The notes beneath the pieces are model-generated. The model made no database searches and was not told the origin of the DNA. It saw only the letters and a program-made list of their open reading frames with translations. 64,000 nucleotides of DNA. Source: a virus. The position numbers and the translations under genes are program-made. The DNA is taken from positions 1 to 64,000 of the IMG/VR virus record IMGVR_UViG_3300035670_000020; one strand, written 5' to 3'. The number at the start of each line of letters is the position of its first letter. Position 1 is the stretch's first letter. This document shows, one piece after another, positions 46,625 to 55,248 of the stretch.

Positions 46625-47401
46625 TTATTCGACTATTGTTTGCAGTTGTTCGTCTGTAAAAACGTCTCTTTTGTCGATCATTAAACAATATCTATAGTTT
46701 GGAGCACTAAATAATAAGCTTGATTTGTCTTTATTGATATATGAAACAAAACTTGCTAGATCCTCGTATACAGTTTTATTTGCTGTGTGAACTAAGTTCT
46801 CAAAGTCTCCAAACCTATTAACAGATAAAACAAATCTATATTTTTTATTGACATTAATGACTTCATGTAAAACATTATAGTATGGTGAGTCAACAACCAT
46901 TGTTTTTACTTCCCATAAATTTTTATAGTTACTATCTTTGATTATTTTTTCGATATTGAAATAGCTATGACGTTGATCTTTATCTTGATATCTTACAAAG
47001 ATAAGTTTTTGCGGTTGAATTGATAGATTCTTTATCTTATCTCCAATTTGTGTTAATTCATCAGAAGACATATCTTTTAGATTAATAACCATAAGATATT
47101 GAATAAAATTTGTTTGGTGGAATGTATTAATTTTTTCTTCTATTGTAGAATCTTCTGGAAAAAATGAATTTTCACGATATCCCAAACATTTCTTTTTATT
47201 AATAATGAAGAATTCTAGTTCATCGTCATAAGCTTCTAATATATCAACATTATGATTTTTATATTTATCGATATAGTTTAAATGGCATCCTTTTTGTGTG
47301 CGATCTTCATATATAGCAAATGCGCACTTTTTACATGGAGTATGTATTTTATCTATTGTTGGTAAAATAGGTTCTTCTATTTTTTGTTCGGTGTTTGACA
47401 T
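46625..47401 (-). CDS. glycan-block protein with N-terminal Cys cluster
   Basis: 258 aa. Cys motif 'PCKKCAFAIYEDRTQKGCHL' plus 'KKCLGYR' near the N-terminus may bind zinc or an Fe-S cluster. The remainder ('LIFVRYQDKDQR', 'NVLHEVINV', 'ENLVHTANKTVYEDLASF') resembles glycosyltransferase-2-like folds without a clear DxD. Its start overlaps the end of the intein-containing glycosyltransferase by 25 bp. Confidence 0.4.
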   Translation of the reverse strand: MSNTEQKIEEPILPTIDKIHTPCKKCAFAIYEDRTQKGCHLNYIDKYKNHNVDILEAYDDELEFFIINKKKCLGYRENSFFPEDSTIEEKINTFHQTNFIQYLMVINLKDMSSDELTQIGDKIKNLSIQPQKLIFVRYQDKDQRHSYFNIEKIIKDSNYKNLWEVKTMVVDSPYYNVLHEVINVNKKYRFVLSVNRFGDFENLVHTANKTVYEDLASFVSYINKDKSSLLFSAPNYRYCLMIDKRDVFTDEQLQTIVE

Positions 47402-50244
47402 GTTAAATAATTCTCCGGTAATAAACGTTCTGGATGATGTCTAATTTCTTCGTGTAGAATTTTTTCATTCATTATTTGTTCTAGTATTTCAACCGCTTCT
47501 TTATAAGAAAAACCAGAAATCTTACCTCGTCTAGCAACAATTCTTTGTGACATATCTTTAATCAAACATTGTATATTTGAGGTTTTTAATAGAAAGGGGT
47601 CATTAATAACATTAACCACTATATATTCTACAAATTCTCGCGGAGATAAGTTAGATGGTACTGAAATATTTTCGTGGTTTGTCTTAAATATAGTTGGATC
47701 ATTCCATGCTACTTTTTTAGTAATATCTATTGTATCAAATACTTCATCCCAAACTTTGAATGTATGATCCCATGTATACATATCAATACATTTTTTTCTG
47801 GTTTCTTCCCCCAGTCTCCTACGTTCATTATGGTCTTTCTTGAAGAAATCATACAAAAACTGAGATGTAAAATCATTATCTGGATAAACTCTATCTGCGT
47901 TTGTTTCTAGTTCTCTAAATTTTTTCTGTATTGGAATAAGTGTTCCTCCAACATTCTCGCAAATTTCTGTCATGGCACTATAATCAACACTTGCTATAGG
48001 AACACCAGCACTAGCAGCTTCTAGTTGTGGCATACCGAACCCCTCGCACTGAAATGTTGCTCCTATTTTAGTAGTCATAGTATGGTCGTCTTCTACGGTA
48101 ACGCACCAAACATCATCTTTATAGTTAGATTCTTGAATTCTTTTAATTTTTATTAAATGGTAATTCTGATAATAAACATTGTTAGTTCCGTTGCGTTTGG
48201 TTGAGAAATCACCTTTTTTAATATTACATCCATAAATTTCAAAACTATAACAATCTAATCTGTTTTTCTGGTCTGTTGTATTGTGTTCTACTCTATTGAT
48301 TTTTGATACCGAAAATGGTATTCTTAGTCTTCTTAAGATGTGTTTTATTTGTTCTGCAAGTGTGATAGAGATTGTACTAATTTGAGAATAATTTTTTTCT
48401 TCACAATAGTGTCCATCACCCATAAACATCCCTACTAAAATTTCTTTTTGTTTTTCTATAGGTAGATACAAACACCAATTTGGCAAACATTTATCTTCTT
48501 TGCTTCCAAACCAAGTAAAAAAAAGATTTCCATGTAGAGATGACCATAGAGAATTATCTTGAGCTAATCTATCTCTGTATGGTCTGATTGATTCTACGTT
48601 TGATATACTTAATTGTTTAAAGGCGTTCGATGCAACATAGTGGTTTTCTGTTTCTTTTATATGTGAAGTTATTTTTAGTCCTTTAGCTGTCGAATTTGCC
48701 GCATGTCCATCGGCAACAAAAAGACCCATAAATCTACAAAAATCTTTATCTATATTAATATATCGTGGATAGGAATAACCACCAATAACCTCTATATAGT
48801 CTTCTTTAGTTATATATGTATCATTGATTTCTTTGGCAATATCTATTTGTTCTATATCTTTAATCGTATCGTCTATTGGAAAACATAACATATCTCCTGA
48901 TTTTAATTCATTTAACTCATATTTTCCTGGTTCCGGCAGTTTTTTTTCTTCTCTTAATTTGTCTCCAATTTTTTCTCTAACTGTTCTCGATTTGTCGTTT
49001 TTAATTTCTGTTTGCGTATAAGCCGGAAATTCATGATTTTCTGTAGCTATTAATGTTTCGTAGTCTCCATGAATAGACAGTTCTAATATTTTTTTATTGT
49101 GACTTTTTGTTAGATTTTTCCATATGTTAGTAATTGGCTTCCATCTATTTTTATGGGTCCATGCTTCATCTCCAATTTTTGTTTTAGAAATAGGTATCCA
49201 TAATATCTCGTTATTTCTTTTAATTCTAATTTCTTCATTTTTACCAAGACATATTGAATATTGTATATATACGTCAAATAGATTATAGACCTCATTCAGT
49301 TGTTCATTATTTAAGCCATTAGATGTAGTTATAAAAGCTGCACTGTTACGAATACTACAATGAGGGCAATCAACTATTCCGCTACTATATTTATTTGCGC
49401 ACCATTTAAGACACTTGTTACACTTATATGTAAAATATACTTTGTCTAATAACTGAAACTCTAGTAATAAAGCAGGAATATCCCAACCAGCTTCTTCTGG
49501 ATATGATGTGTGAAAGTAAAGAACGGTATTATCTGCCATTGGATCATTTTCTGTTTTGAGTCTATCAAGATATTTACGAAATACCCGTAGAAGATCTGGC
49601 ATAAGTTTTCGTTTTTGGTTTCTCATTACGAAACCCACAACATTAACATCACGACCAAAAGTTTTTATTTGATGTTCTTTTTTGTCGTTTATTGGATAAA
49701 ATTCATTAGCGTTGATGCCAGCATTAACAATCTTAGGAAAAATATTTAACTTATCAGCTCCCTCGTTAGTTAAAGTATTTTTGGCCCATTGAGTATAGGG
49801 AACAACAATATCAGCATTAGCATAAGTATAATACCATTCTGTTTTTTGTGGAGAGGAATCTACTGTCGGCATTATTACCCAATGAAAATGTCTACGATAT
49901 GGACTCATTTCTTGATAAGAACTCATCCAATAATCTCTGACATCAAAAACTATATGGGGCTTAAAATCAAGAATAGCTCGATTAAATCTCCAGTTTCCAA
50001 ATTCATTAATTTTTTGTGTCTGGTATAGTTTTATTTTTTGTTCATCTTTAAGAGACGGATTATTTGGATATATCTTCCAAACACACTCTTGTACCCTAGC
50101 ATTATCTTCTGCACAATAACATGCTAGTTCTGCAATCTCATACTTACCAGAATTGTGTAGTCTAGTTAGTAGTTCTTTGCCGTAAACCCCATAACCACTT
50201 GAAATATAGTGCGCATCGTTAACGATAAATAATTTTTTTTTCAT
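47377..50244 (-). CDS. GT4-family glycosyltransferase interrupted by an intein
   Basis: 955 aa precursor, 554 aa after splicing. N-extein (1-331): 'FIVNDAHYISSGYGVYGKEL' GT-B start, 'VMPTVDSSPQKTEWYYTYAN', and a Cys4 segment 'CNKCLKWCANKYSSGIVDCP' inserted in the Rossmann linker. Intein at residues 332-732. C-extein starts at C733 and gives 'CEGFGMPQLEAASAGVPIAS', the conserved GT4 donor-binding E-G-F-G...E motif. Joining yields 'FDVYIQYSI' + 'CEGFGMP', a perfect family match, so the boundaries are secure. Without splicing the active site is broken. Confidence 0.85.
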   Translation of the reverse strand: MKKKLFIVNDAHYISSGYGVYGKELLTRLHNSGKYEIAELACYCAEDNARVQECVWKIYPNNPSLKDEQKIKLYQTQKINEFGNWRFNRAILDFKPHIVFDVRDYWMSSYQEMSPYRRHFHWVIMPTVDSSPQKTEWYYTYANADIVVPYTQWAKNTLTNEGADKLNIFPKIVNAGINANEFYPINDKKEHQIKTFGRDVNVVGFVMRNQKRKLMPDLLRVFRKYLDRLKTENDPMADNTVLYFHTSYPEEAGWDIPALLLEFQLLDKVYFTYKCNKCLKWCANKYSSGIVDCPHCSIRNSAAFITTSNGLNNEQLNEVYNLFDVYIQYSICLGKNEEIRIKRNNEILWIPISKTKIGDEAWTHKNRWKPITNIWKNLTKSHNKKILELSIHGDYETLIATENHEFPAYTQTEIKNDKSRTVREKIGDKLREEKKLPEPGKYELNELKSGDMLCFPIDDTIKDIEQIDIAKEINDTYITKEDYIEVIGGYSYPRYINIDKDFCRFMGLFVADGHAANSTAKGLKITSHIKETENHYVASNAFKQLSISNVESIRPYRDRLAQDNSLWSSLHGNLFFTWFGSKEDKCLPNWCLYLPIEKQKEILVGMFMGDGHYCEEKNYSQISTISITLAEQIKHILRRLRIPFSVSKINRVEHNTTDQKNRLDCYSFEIYGCNIKKGDFSTKRNGTNNVYYQNYHLIKIKRIQESNYKDDVWCVTVEDDHTMTTKIGATFQCEGFGMPQLEAASAGVPIASVDYSAMTEICENVGGTLIPIQKKFRELETNADRVYPDNDFTSQFLYDFFKKDHNERRRLGEETRKKCIDMYTWDHTFKVWDEVFDTIDITKKVAWNDPTIFKTNHENISVPSNLSPREFVEYIVVNVINDPFLLKTSNIQCLIKDMSQRIVARRGKISGFSYKEAVEILEQIMNEKILHEEIRHHPERLLPENYLTCQTPNKK
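48049..49251 (-). other. 401-aa class-1 intein with LAGLIDADG endonuclease in glycosyltransferase
   Basis: Starts at Cys1 (after ...YSI), with block B 'TENH' (T70, H73), two LAGLIDADG-type motifs 'FMGLFVADG' (174-182) and 'LVGMFMGDG' (272-280), block F 'VWCVTVEDDHTM' and terminal Gln401, followed by +1 Cys of the extein. A terminal Gln instead of Asn is uncommon but tolerated in some inteins. The DGH sequences after both motifs keep the catalytic acidic residues, so the endonuclease may be active. Confidence 0.88.
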
Positions 50245-50274
50245 TATCTTCAGAGTCTTTCTAGTTATTTAAGT

Positions 50275-50298
50275 AAAAGAAAAGCCCCTTTCGGGGCT
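50275..50298 (-). terminator. intrinsic terminator after ssb
   Basis: On the - strand AGCCCC-GAAA-GGGGCT (50298-50283) followed by TTTCTTTT (to 50275). A 6-bp GC stem with GNRA tetraloop. Together with the promoter at 50789-50817 it isolates ssb as a single-gene unit; read-through would feed the glycosyltransferase gene. Confidence 0.9.
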
Positions 50299-50327
50299 AT
50301 TCTCTTACTCACATTTGACGCCGTTTA

Positions 50328-50735
50328 TTAGAACGGCATTTGATTTCCACCATCTTCTACAGATGATGCAGCAACAGCTTCTGCTGGCTCTGTTTGCTTA
50401 CGCTTAGAGCGAATTAACTTAGCAAAGTTGTTAATACGAACCTTATAACTACTATGCTTTACTCCATCCTTTTCCCAGTTGTCGTTCTTTAATTGTCCTT
50501 CTACCAAAACAGCTTCGCCCTTTTTAAAGTTCTCTGCAATGTTTTGTGCAGCAGTATCCCAGGCTTCACAACGAACAAACGTAGTTTCTTCGTCTTGTGT
50601 TCCATCGGCGCGAGTAAAGCGACGAGAAGTTGCGACAGTAACGGTAACAACAGCGGTCTGACTACCATTATTTCCATTGATATAGCGAACTTCTGGATCA
50701 CGGACCAAATTACCACTCAACATAACTGTATTCAT
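50328..50735 (-). CDS. ssb: single-stranded DNA-binding protein
   Basis: 135 aa from the ATG at 50735 (GGAG site 7 nt upstream); an in-frame TTG at 50747 overlaps that site and is rejected. OB fold 'MNTVMLSGNLVRDPEVRY', 'TTFVRCEAWDTAAQNIAENF', 'KGEAVLVEGQL' matches bacterial SSB. The tail ends QMPF, a variant of the DDDIPF tip that recruits replication partners, preceded by an Ala/Glu linker. It binds ssDNA at the phage fork and recruits partners such as primase and exonuclease. It has its own consensus promoter and terminator. Confidence 0.95.
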   Translation of the reverse strand: MNTVMLSGNLVRDPEVRYINGNNGSQTAVVTVTVATSRRFTRADGTQDEETTFVRCEAWDTAAQNIAENFKKGEAVLVEGQLKNDNWEKDGVKHSSYKVRINNFAKLIRSKRKQTEPAEAVAASSVEDGGNQMPF

Positions 50736-50788
50736 ATCATTCTCCAATTCTCAAAAAAGTAAACTTACCTAAAACTGACCAACGTACT

Positions 50789-50817
50789 ATTATAACAGGT
50801 GGGGAGGTCTGTGTCAA
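50789..50817 (-). promoter_or_regulatory. perfect sigma70-consensus promoter for ssb
   Basis: On the - strand TTGACA (50817-50812), exactly 17 bp, TATAAT (50794-50789). The -35 overlaps the stop codon of the upstream polymerase C-terminal gene. Predicted start near 50782 leaves a ~47-nt leader to the ssb ATG. An all-consensus promoter implies very strong early transcription by host RNA polymerase. Confidence 0.93.
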
Positions 50818-52451
50818 GTCTTGGCAACGTAAACCTTATCAACTATGAGAGAATCTCCCTTTTGTGACCTATTTCCCATAATTACGACAATATTGCCCAA
50901 AAACAAGGCTTGTCGGTATTGTTTATAAGTCTCCGGAAAAACAATAACATTGTCGAGAACACCTGTATTGTCTGATATCTCCAAAAATGCCATTTCTTGC
51001 CCAGCGGTCTTACCCTTTTTGGTTTTTGTAACATTGACATTCTCGATTTCCCCGCCCAAAACAATATTTTTATTGGCAAAGAAGGAAGTAATAGGGTTTT
51101 GATTAGCTTTCTTGAGTTCTTTACATGTTACATTCGTCATGCTAATGTCATACGCGTCCACTTTCGAGCAACTAACACTAGTACCAAGAATATTGTACTC
51201 TGCATCACTTAACCAATCAATAGTATCACTCAAAGAATAAGGTGGATTCTTAAATAGCTTCAACTTATCTTGTACTGCCGCAACTCTTTTAGTTTGTACT
51301 TTTCCGCTTTCTAGTAGTGCCGTTAATAGTTCGCCCAAGGTTTTATAATGCAGATTTGCATTACAGAATTTGAGTTCACCACCAGATAAATCCGATATTA
51401 ACTGAAACTCATATAACATAGACGATCTAGACTTATTGATATAAGATATTGCTCCACACTCTATAATAGCTTTTGCTGCTGTGGAATTGATATCGTTTAG
51501 AACTAGAAATAAGGTTTCTAGCCAATTTAATTCACCAATAGGCTTTGGTAATTTTTCTTGGATTTTAATCAACTTCTTATATACAGAATCGCCCAAACTC
51601 TTAATGTCCCTCAATCCAAAATAGATATCTCCATCATGAATAAAGAAATACTCGTTCATCATTCTTAAATCTGGAAGACGAACAGTAATATCCATTTCTG
51701 TGGCATTTTGGAAAAGCCCCTTTATCTCTGCATGAGGATCAATCTTATCACGAGCAAATTTGAGATACGCCTTGAAAAACATCTTGGGAAAGTGAGCTTT
51801 AGCATATGCTGATAAGTATGAATTCATAGCATATGACACAGCATGTGAGTGATTGAATGAGTAGCGTTGACTTTTTTCGATCCATGCAAATATCGTTTCT
51901 GCTTCACTTTCGTTTACAATTCCTAGTTTTTTACATCCTTCCATAAAAGCAGTTTTTACCTTAGCCATTTCATCAGCTTTCTTTTTGCCGATAGCTTTTC
52001 GTAAATCGTCAGCTTGTTGAGGAGTAAATCCAGCAATACGAACACAAATATCCATCGCTTGTTCTTGATAGATCATTTCGCCGTAACTATCTTTTAGGGA
52101 AGGCTCTAGAGCAGGATGAAAATAGTCAATACTTTCTTCTCCATTTTTTCTATCGATATAGTGTTGAGTAACACTTTTATTATCACGGATACTTTCGAGG
52201 CACCCAGGTCTAACTATCGATAATAAAGCAGAAAGATGTTCTATGATTTCTGGTTTTAGTTTTTTAGCAATACTGCGACCTAATCTGGACTCTAGCTGAA
52301 AAACTCCCTTAGTATTTCCGCTGCCAATAAGTTTCCATGTTCTTGGACATTCCAGATTAATATTTTCGATATCTGGATCAAATATGACTCGTCTATTCTT
52401 ATCTAGATTAAACTGGCAGCCACATGGGAATTTTATAATCTGATTAGACAT
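50814..52451 (-). CDS. dnaE: DNA polymerase III alpha, C-terminal half (split DnaE)
   Basis: 545 aa. After a short leader with 'FPCGCQF', the fingers region matches DnaE: 'TKGVFQLESRLGRSIAKKLKP', 'LLSIVRPG', 'YGEMIYQEQAMDICVRIAGF', 'ADDLRKAIGKKKADEM', 'YSFNHSHAVSYAMNSYLSAY'. An HhH-like region and a C-terminal OB fold ('LGGEIENVNVTKTKKGKT', 'FLEISDNTGVLDNVIVFPE') follow. No palm aspartates are present; these lie in the N-terminal half encoded at 53314-55246. The two chains must assemble. The break falls in the poorly conserved stretch between 'LDILG' and 'TKGVFQ', with no intein sequence at either end. Confidence 0.92.
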   Translation of the reverse strand: MSNQIIKFPCGCQFNLDKNRRVIFDPDIENINLECPRTWKLIGSGNTKGVFQLESRLGRSIAKKLKPEIIEHLSALLSIVRPGCLESIRDNKSVTQHYIDRKNGEESIDYFHPALEPSLKDSYGEMIYQEQAMDICVRIAGFTPQQADDLRKAIGKKKADEMAKVKTAFMEGCKKLGIVNESEAETIFAWIEKSQRYSFNHSHAVSYAMNSYLSAYAKAHFPKMFFKAYLKFARDKIDPHAEIKGLFQNATEMDITVRLPDLRMMNEYFFIHDGDIYFGLRDIKSLGDSVYKKLIKIQEKLPKPIGELNWLETLFLVLNDINSTAAKAIIECGAISYINKSRSSMLYEFQLISDLSGGELKFCNANLHYKTLGELLTALLESGKVQTKRVAAVQDKLKLFKNPPYSLSDTIDWLSDAEYNILGTSVSCSKVDAYDISMTNVTCKELKKANQNPITSFFANKNIVLGGEIENVNVTKTKKGKTAGQEMAFLEISDNTGVLDNVIVFPETYKQYRQALFLGNIVVIMGNRSQKGDSLIVDKVYVAKT

Positions 52452-52458
52452 CTATATT

Positions 52459-53145
52459 TTATACCTTAAATGAATCTCTAAACTTAACTTTACTACCAAG
52501 ATTTCTGAATAACTTCATGAAACGAATCATTATTTCTGCTGTGTCTTTAACGTCTTTAATAGCATCATGCGCTCCGTCTTTACTAATTCCAAGATATTCG
52601 CGCAAATTATCCATAGAATAACTTTTGAGGTCGCTATTACTTTCAAACCAATAAAACACAATATTCATAACATCAACCACATCGCGTGGATAGAAAATAT
52701 TTGTTGTATTATCTTTATTGGTCTGTCCATATTTTTTACTCAAACGATCAACAATACGTAAATCAAAACGATTGATATTATATCCAGCAGCAATAGGAGC
52801 ACTAAATTGGCTTTTGCGACTTCCTCGGCTATGATATTTATCAAGATAATTTACAAACATATTCCAGCTTTGTTGCTGTATTGGATATTTTTTCCATTCT
52901 TCTAGAACAGCAGCTTCTGAACAGCCCTTAACTTTACCGTGGAAACTTAATATGTCTGTAGTATATGTATAGTTATCATCTGCTTCCAGAACTTCTGGTT
53001 TGAAATTTACATTAAATTCTGATCCTTTAACTATTTCTAATTTAACTGGGTCAACAATAACAGCAGCAATTTGTACAGGAGAACAAGTTTCTGGATTATT
53101 GCCGTCTGTCTCAAAGTCAAATACGCAAATTGGATTTTTGTTCAT
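52459..53145 (-). CDS. DnaQ-type 3'-5' proofreading exonuclease
   Basis: 228 aa. Exo I 'VFDFETDG' (D10, E12), Exo II 'AAGYNINRFDLRIVD', Exo III 'GAHDAIKDVKDTAEIM' (H and D present). DEDDh type. Encoded between the two halves of the polymerase subunit, consistent with an epsilon-like proofreading subunit that joins the split alpha. The longer spacing before Exo II is phage-like. Confidence 0.92.
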   Translation of the reverse strand: MNKNPICVFDFETDGNNPETCSPVQIAAVIVDPVKLEIVKGSEFNVNFKPEVLEADDNYTYTTDILSFHGKVKGCSEAAVLEEWKKYPIQQQSWNMFVNYLDKYHSRGSRKSQFSAPIAAGYNINRFDLRIVDRLSKKYGQTNKDNTTNIFYPRDVVDVMNIVFYWFESNSDLKSYSMDNLREYLGISKDGAHDAIKDVKDTAEIMIRFMKLFRNLGSKVKFRDSFKV

Positions 53146-53150
53146 CTAAA

Positions 53151-53333
53151 TTATTCCTCAATTTCTACACTTACCAATGGTTTAATCATAATCTTTGTAT
53201 CAGGATTATCGACTTCTGCTGCGTTCAATGTTTTACAGCAGCTTACTTTTTGATCTGTTACTCTTGTGTATTGTTTTCCGTTGTAAGTAAAAACTTGTCC
53301 AACACTCAATGTCTTAAATAATACAGCCTTCAT
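53151..53333 (-). CDS. 60-aa protein of unknown function
   Basis: 60 aa. 'VLFKTLSVGQVFTYNGKQYTR' followed by 'NAAEVDNPDTKIMIKP' resembles small beta-barrel phage proteins with a 'L.VG..F..NG..Y.+V' pattern. It overlaps the end of the polymerase N-terminal half by 20 bp and precedes the exonuclease by 5 bp, so it is in the replication operon. Confidence 0.6.
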   Translation of the reverse strand: MKAVLFKTLSVGQVFTYNGKQYTRVTDQKVSCCKTLNAAEVDNPDTKIMIKPLVSVEIEE

Positions 53334-55246
53334 TTGTTATCTCCGTTTCTAATAAGGTTTCTTGAATATCCATAATTTTATCTAGATATGCTATACCTAA
53401 GATATCAAGTTTAATTACCCCGATAGCTTCTAGATCTTGCATTTCCATACCAGCAATAAGTTGTTTGTTCTTACTATCATAAATCATTGGGCAGATTTCT
53501 GCAAGCGGATCAGAGCTAATAGCTATTCCAGCAGCGTGTTTTGATTGATTGCTTTTTGTTCCTTCAAGCCTAATAGCCTGTTCAAAGCGTTTTGCTAATG
53601 GACCCTCTAATTCGCCCGCTTCATTATAGAAACAATAATCTCTAAGATGATCAGCCATATTTTCTAGGCTCCATCCTAAAATAGACGCTTCTCCCGTTTC
53701 CTCTTTCATTGTCTGTAGTTCGTCGGAAATCTTAGATTCTTCTGGAATATTTTTGGTAATTTTATTCATTTCTTCAAATGATACATTACCATATACTCTT
53801 AGAACATCTTTGAGGGCGGCACGACCTTTGATTGTATTAAATGTAATCATTTGTGAAACATTTTTATGACCATATTTATCTTTGATATATTGTATAACGT
53901 GTTCACGCTTTTCAATAGGAACGTCAACATCAATATCTGGTAGACTTATATGATCAGCAGTATTTCTTCCTTCGTTATAAAATCTTGAAAATAATAGATT
54001 GTATTTGATCGGATCTATTTGTGTAATACCAATTAAATAAGATACTAAACAACCGGCACTCGACCCACGGCCAGGGCCGGGAAGCCAGCCGCTTCTTCTA
54101 ATAAAATCTAAAATATCCGACACAATTAAAAAATAACTACTAAGACCAGCTCCCTGTAGAATATCCAATTCACTTTTAATTCTGTCAATATATATTTGAT
54201 GTTGATCTTGTGGAATTTTGTCTTTGATTTTTTTAACCCAACCCTTACGACAAAGTTCGCGCAAATACTCGTCCTCATTAAATCCGTCAGGACAAGGAAA
54301 TTTGGGAAGTCTTGGTTTGCTTAGAATAGAATATTCCTCAACCATATCGTTAACAATATTTGTATTAGCTATCTCTTCTTCGGTATGGATTGCCGCCATT
54401 TCTTCTTGTGAAGGAATATGATAACAATCGCTCTTAAAGAAACACCCAAGTGGCACATCTTCTCCGCGAGATAATTTATCACTAATTTCGCTAAATGTTG
54501 TTTTCAGATTATTGCACAACAAAATACGCTGATCTTCACAATCAGATCGTTCACAATAATGCGCATCAGGAGTACATATTACTTTAACGCCCGTCTTCTT
54601 TCCAATTTCCCTAATAGCATTAGTAAGATCAACTTGAATAGGAAGATTGTCCTTATCAATTAGCTGGGCCTCAAGAAATAGCTGACTACCGAAAATCGTC
54701 TTGAGATATTCAACGTGTTTCACGCCTAGCTCTAACCAGTTTTCTCGCAATCGCCCATAGTCTTCAACAATTTCATCTGCTAAACTTGATCCTAAATGAC
54801 CAGTTATACCTATTAGATTTCCACTATTCAATTTCTTAATGGACTCAAAATCTAGTCTTGGTTTATAATAGAAATTTTCAGGTAAATTACTTGTGGAAAC
54901 AATTTTAATCAGATCTTTCCATCCTTGTAGGTTTTTGCATAAAACTAAGAAGTGAGACAAACTTTTATTTGATTCATCTTGAATTGTTGGATCATTTTTA
55001 CATATATATAACTCGCAACCCAAAATAGGTTTGATTTTTGCTGCTTTTAAGCTCTTATAGAATTTTACAACGCCCGCTATGGAGCCGTGGTCGGTAATAG
55101 CACAAGCTGTTGCTCCGATAGCTTTGCATCTTTGAGCAATTTTGTCTGTTTTGCTGAGTCCGTCAAGCAAAGAAAAATGCGATTTACGAATGGACGTGTA
55201 GCGGCACATACCTGGCCGACACGTCCAAAATTTTCTCCTCTGTCAT
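53314..55246 (-). CDS. dnaE: DNA polymerase III alpha, N-terminal half (PHP + palm), apparently requiring a 7-nt ribosomal hop
   Basis: The PHP and palm half of DnaE. Palm: 'GPGRGSSAGCLVSYLIGI', 'LPDIDVDV' and 'KLDILG' give catalytic D425, D427 and D602, numbered from an internal ATG at 55209. Downstream PHP motifs 'ITDHG' and 'PDAHY' are present. The true N-terminus 'YVPLHVHS' is encoded from the ATG at 55246 (2 bp after the upstream stop) in another frame and ends TCG-TAA at 55189-55184. 'HFSLLDG' continues from 55179 directly after a second TCG. The internal ATG at 55209 would give 'MCRYTSIRKS', replacing the metal-binding HxH. Either translational bypassing, +1 frameshifting, a mutation or an assembly error is involved. 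The protein ends before the fingers domain, encoded separately at 50814-52451. Confidence 0.88.
55177..55226 (-). promoter_or_regulatory. candidate recoding (translational bypass) site with hairpin
   Basis: Transcript order: 5' arm 55226-55215, 9-nt loop 55214-55206, 3' arm 55205-55192 with a 2-nt bulge (55201-55200). This is a 12-bp GC-rich stem in an AT-rich gene. Three nt later come take-off codon TCG (55189-55187), stop TAA (55186-55184), A, and an identical TCG (55182-55180), then CAT that resumes the conserved reading. The loop also contains an out-of-frame ATG (55209). Confidence 0.55.
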
Positions 55247-55248
55247 AA

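Noticed and set aside
50814-55209. Split-intein DnaE as in cyanobacteria
   Set aside because: Neither the end of the N half nor the start of the C half shows intein blocks; both ends are ordinary polymerase sequence.
53314-55209. ATG at 55209 as the simple start of the polymerase gene
   Set aside because: It gives 'MCRYTSIRKS' in place of the conserved HxH motif, which is plainly encoded in the overlapping frame; the ATG also lies in the loop of a stable hairpin.
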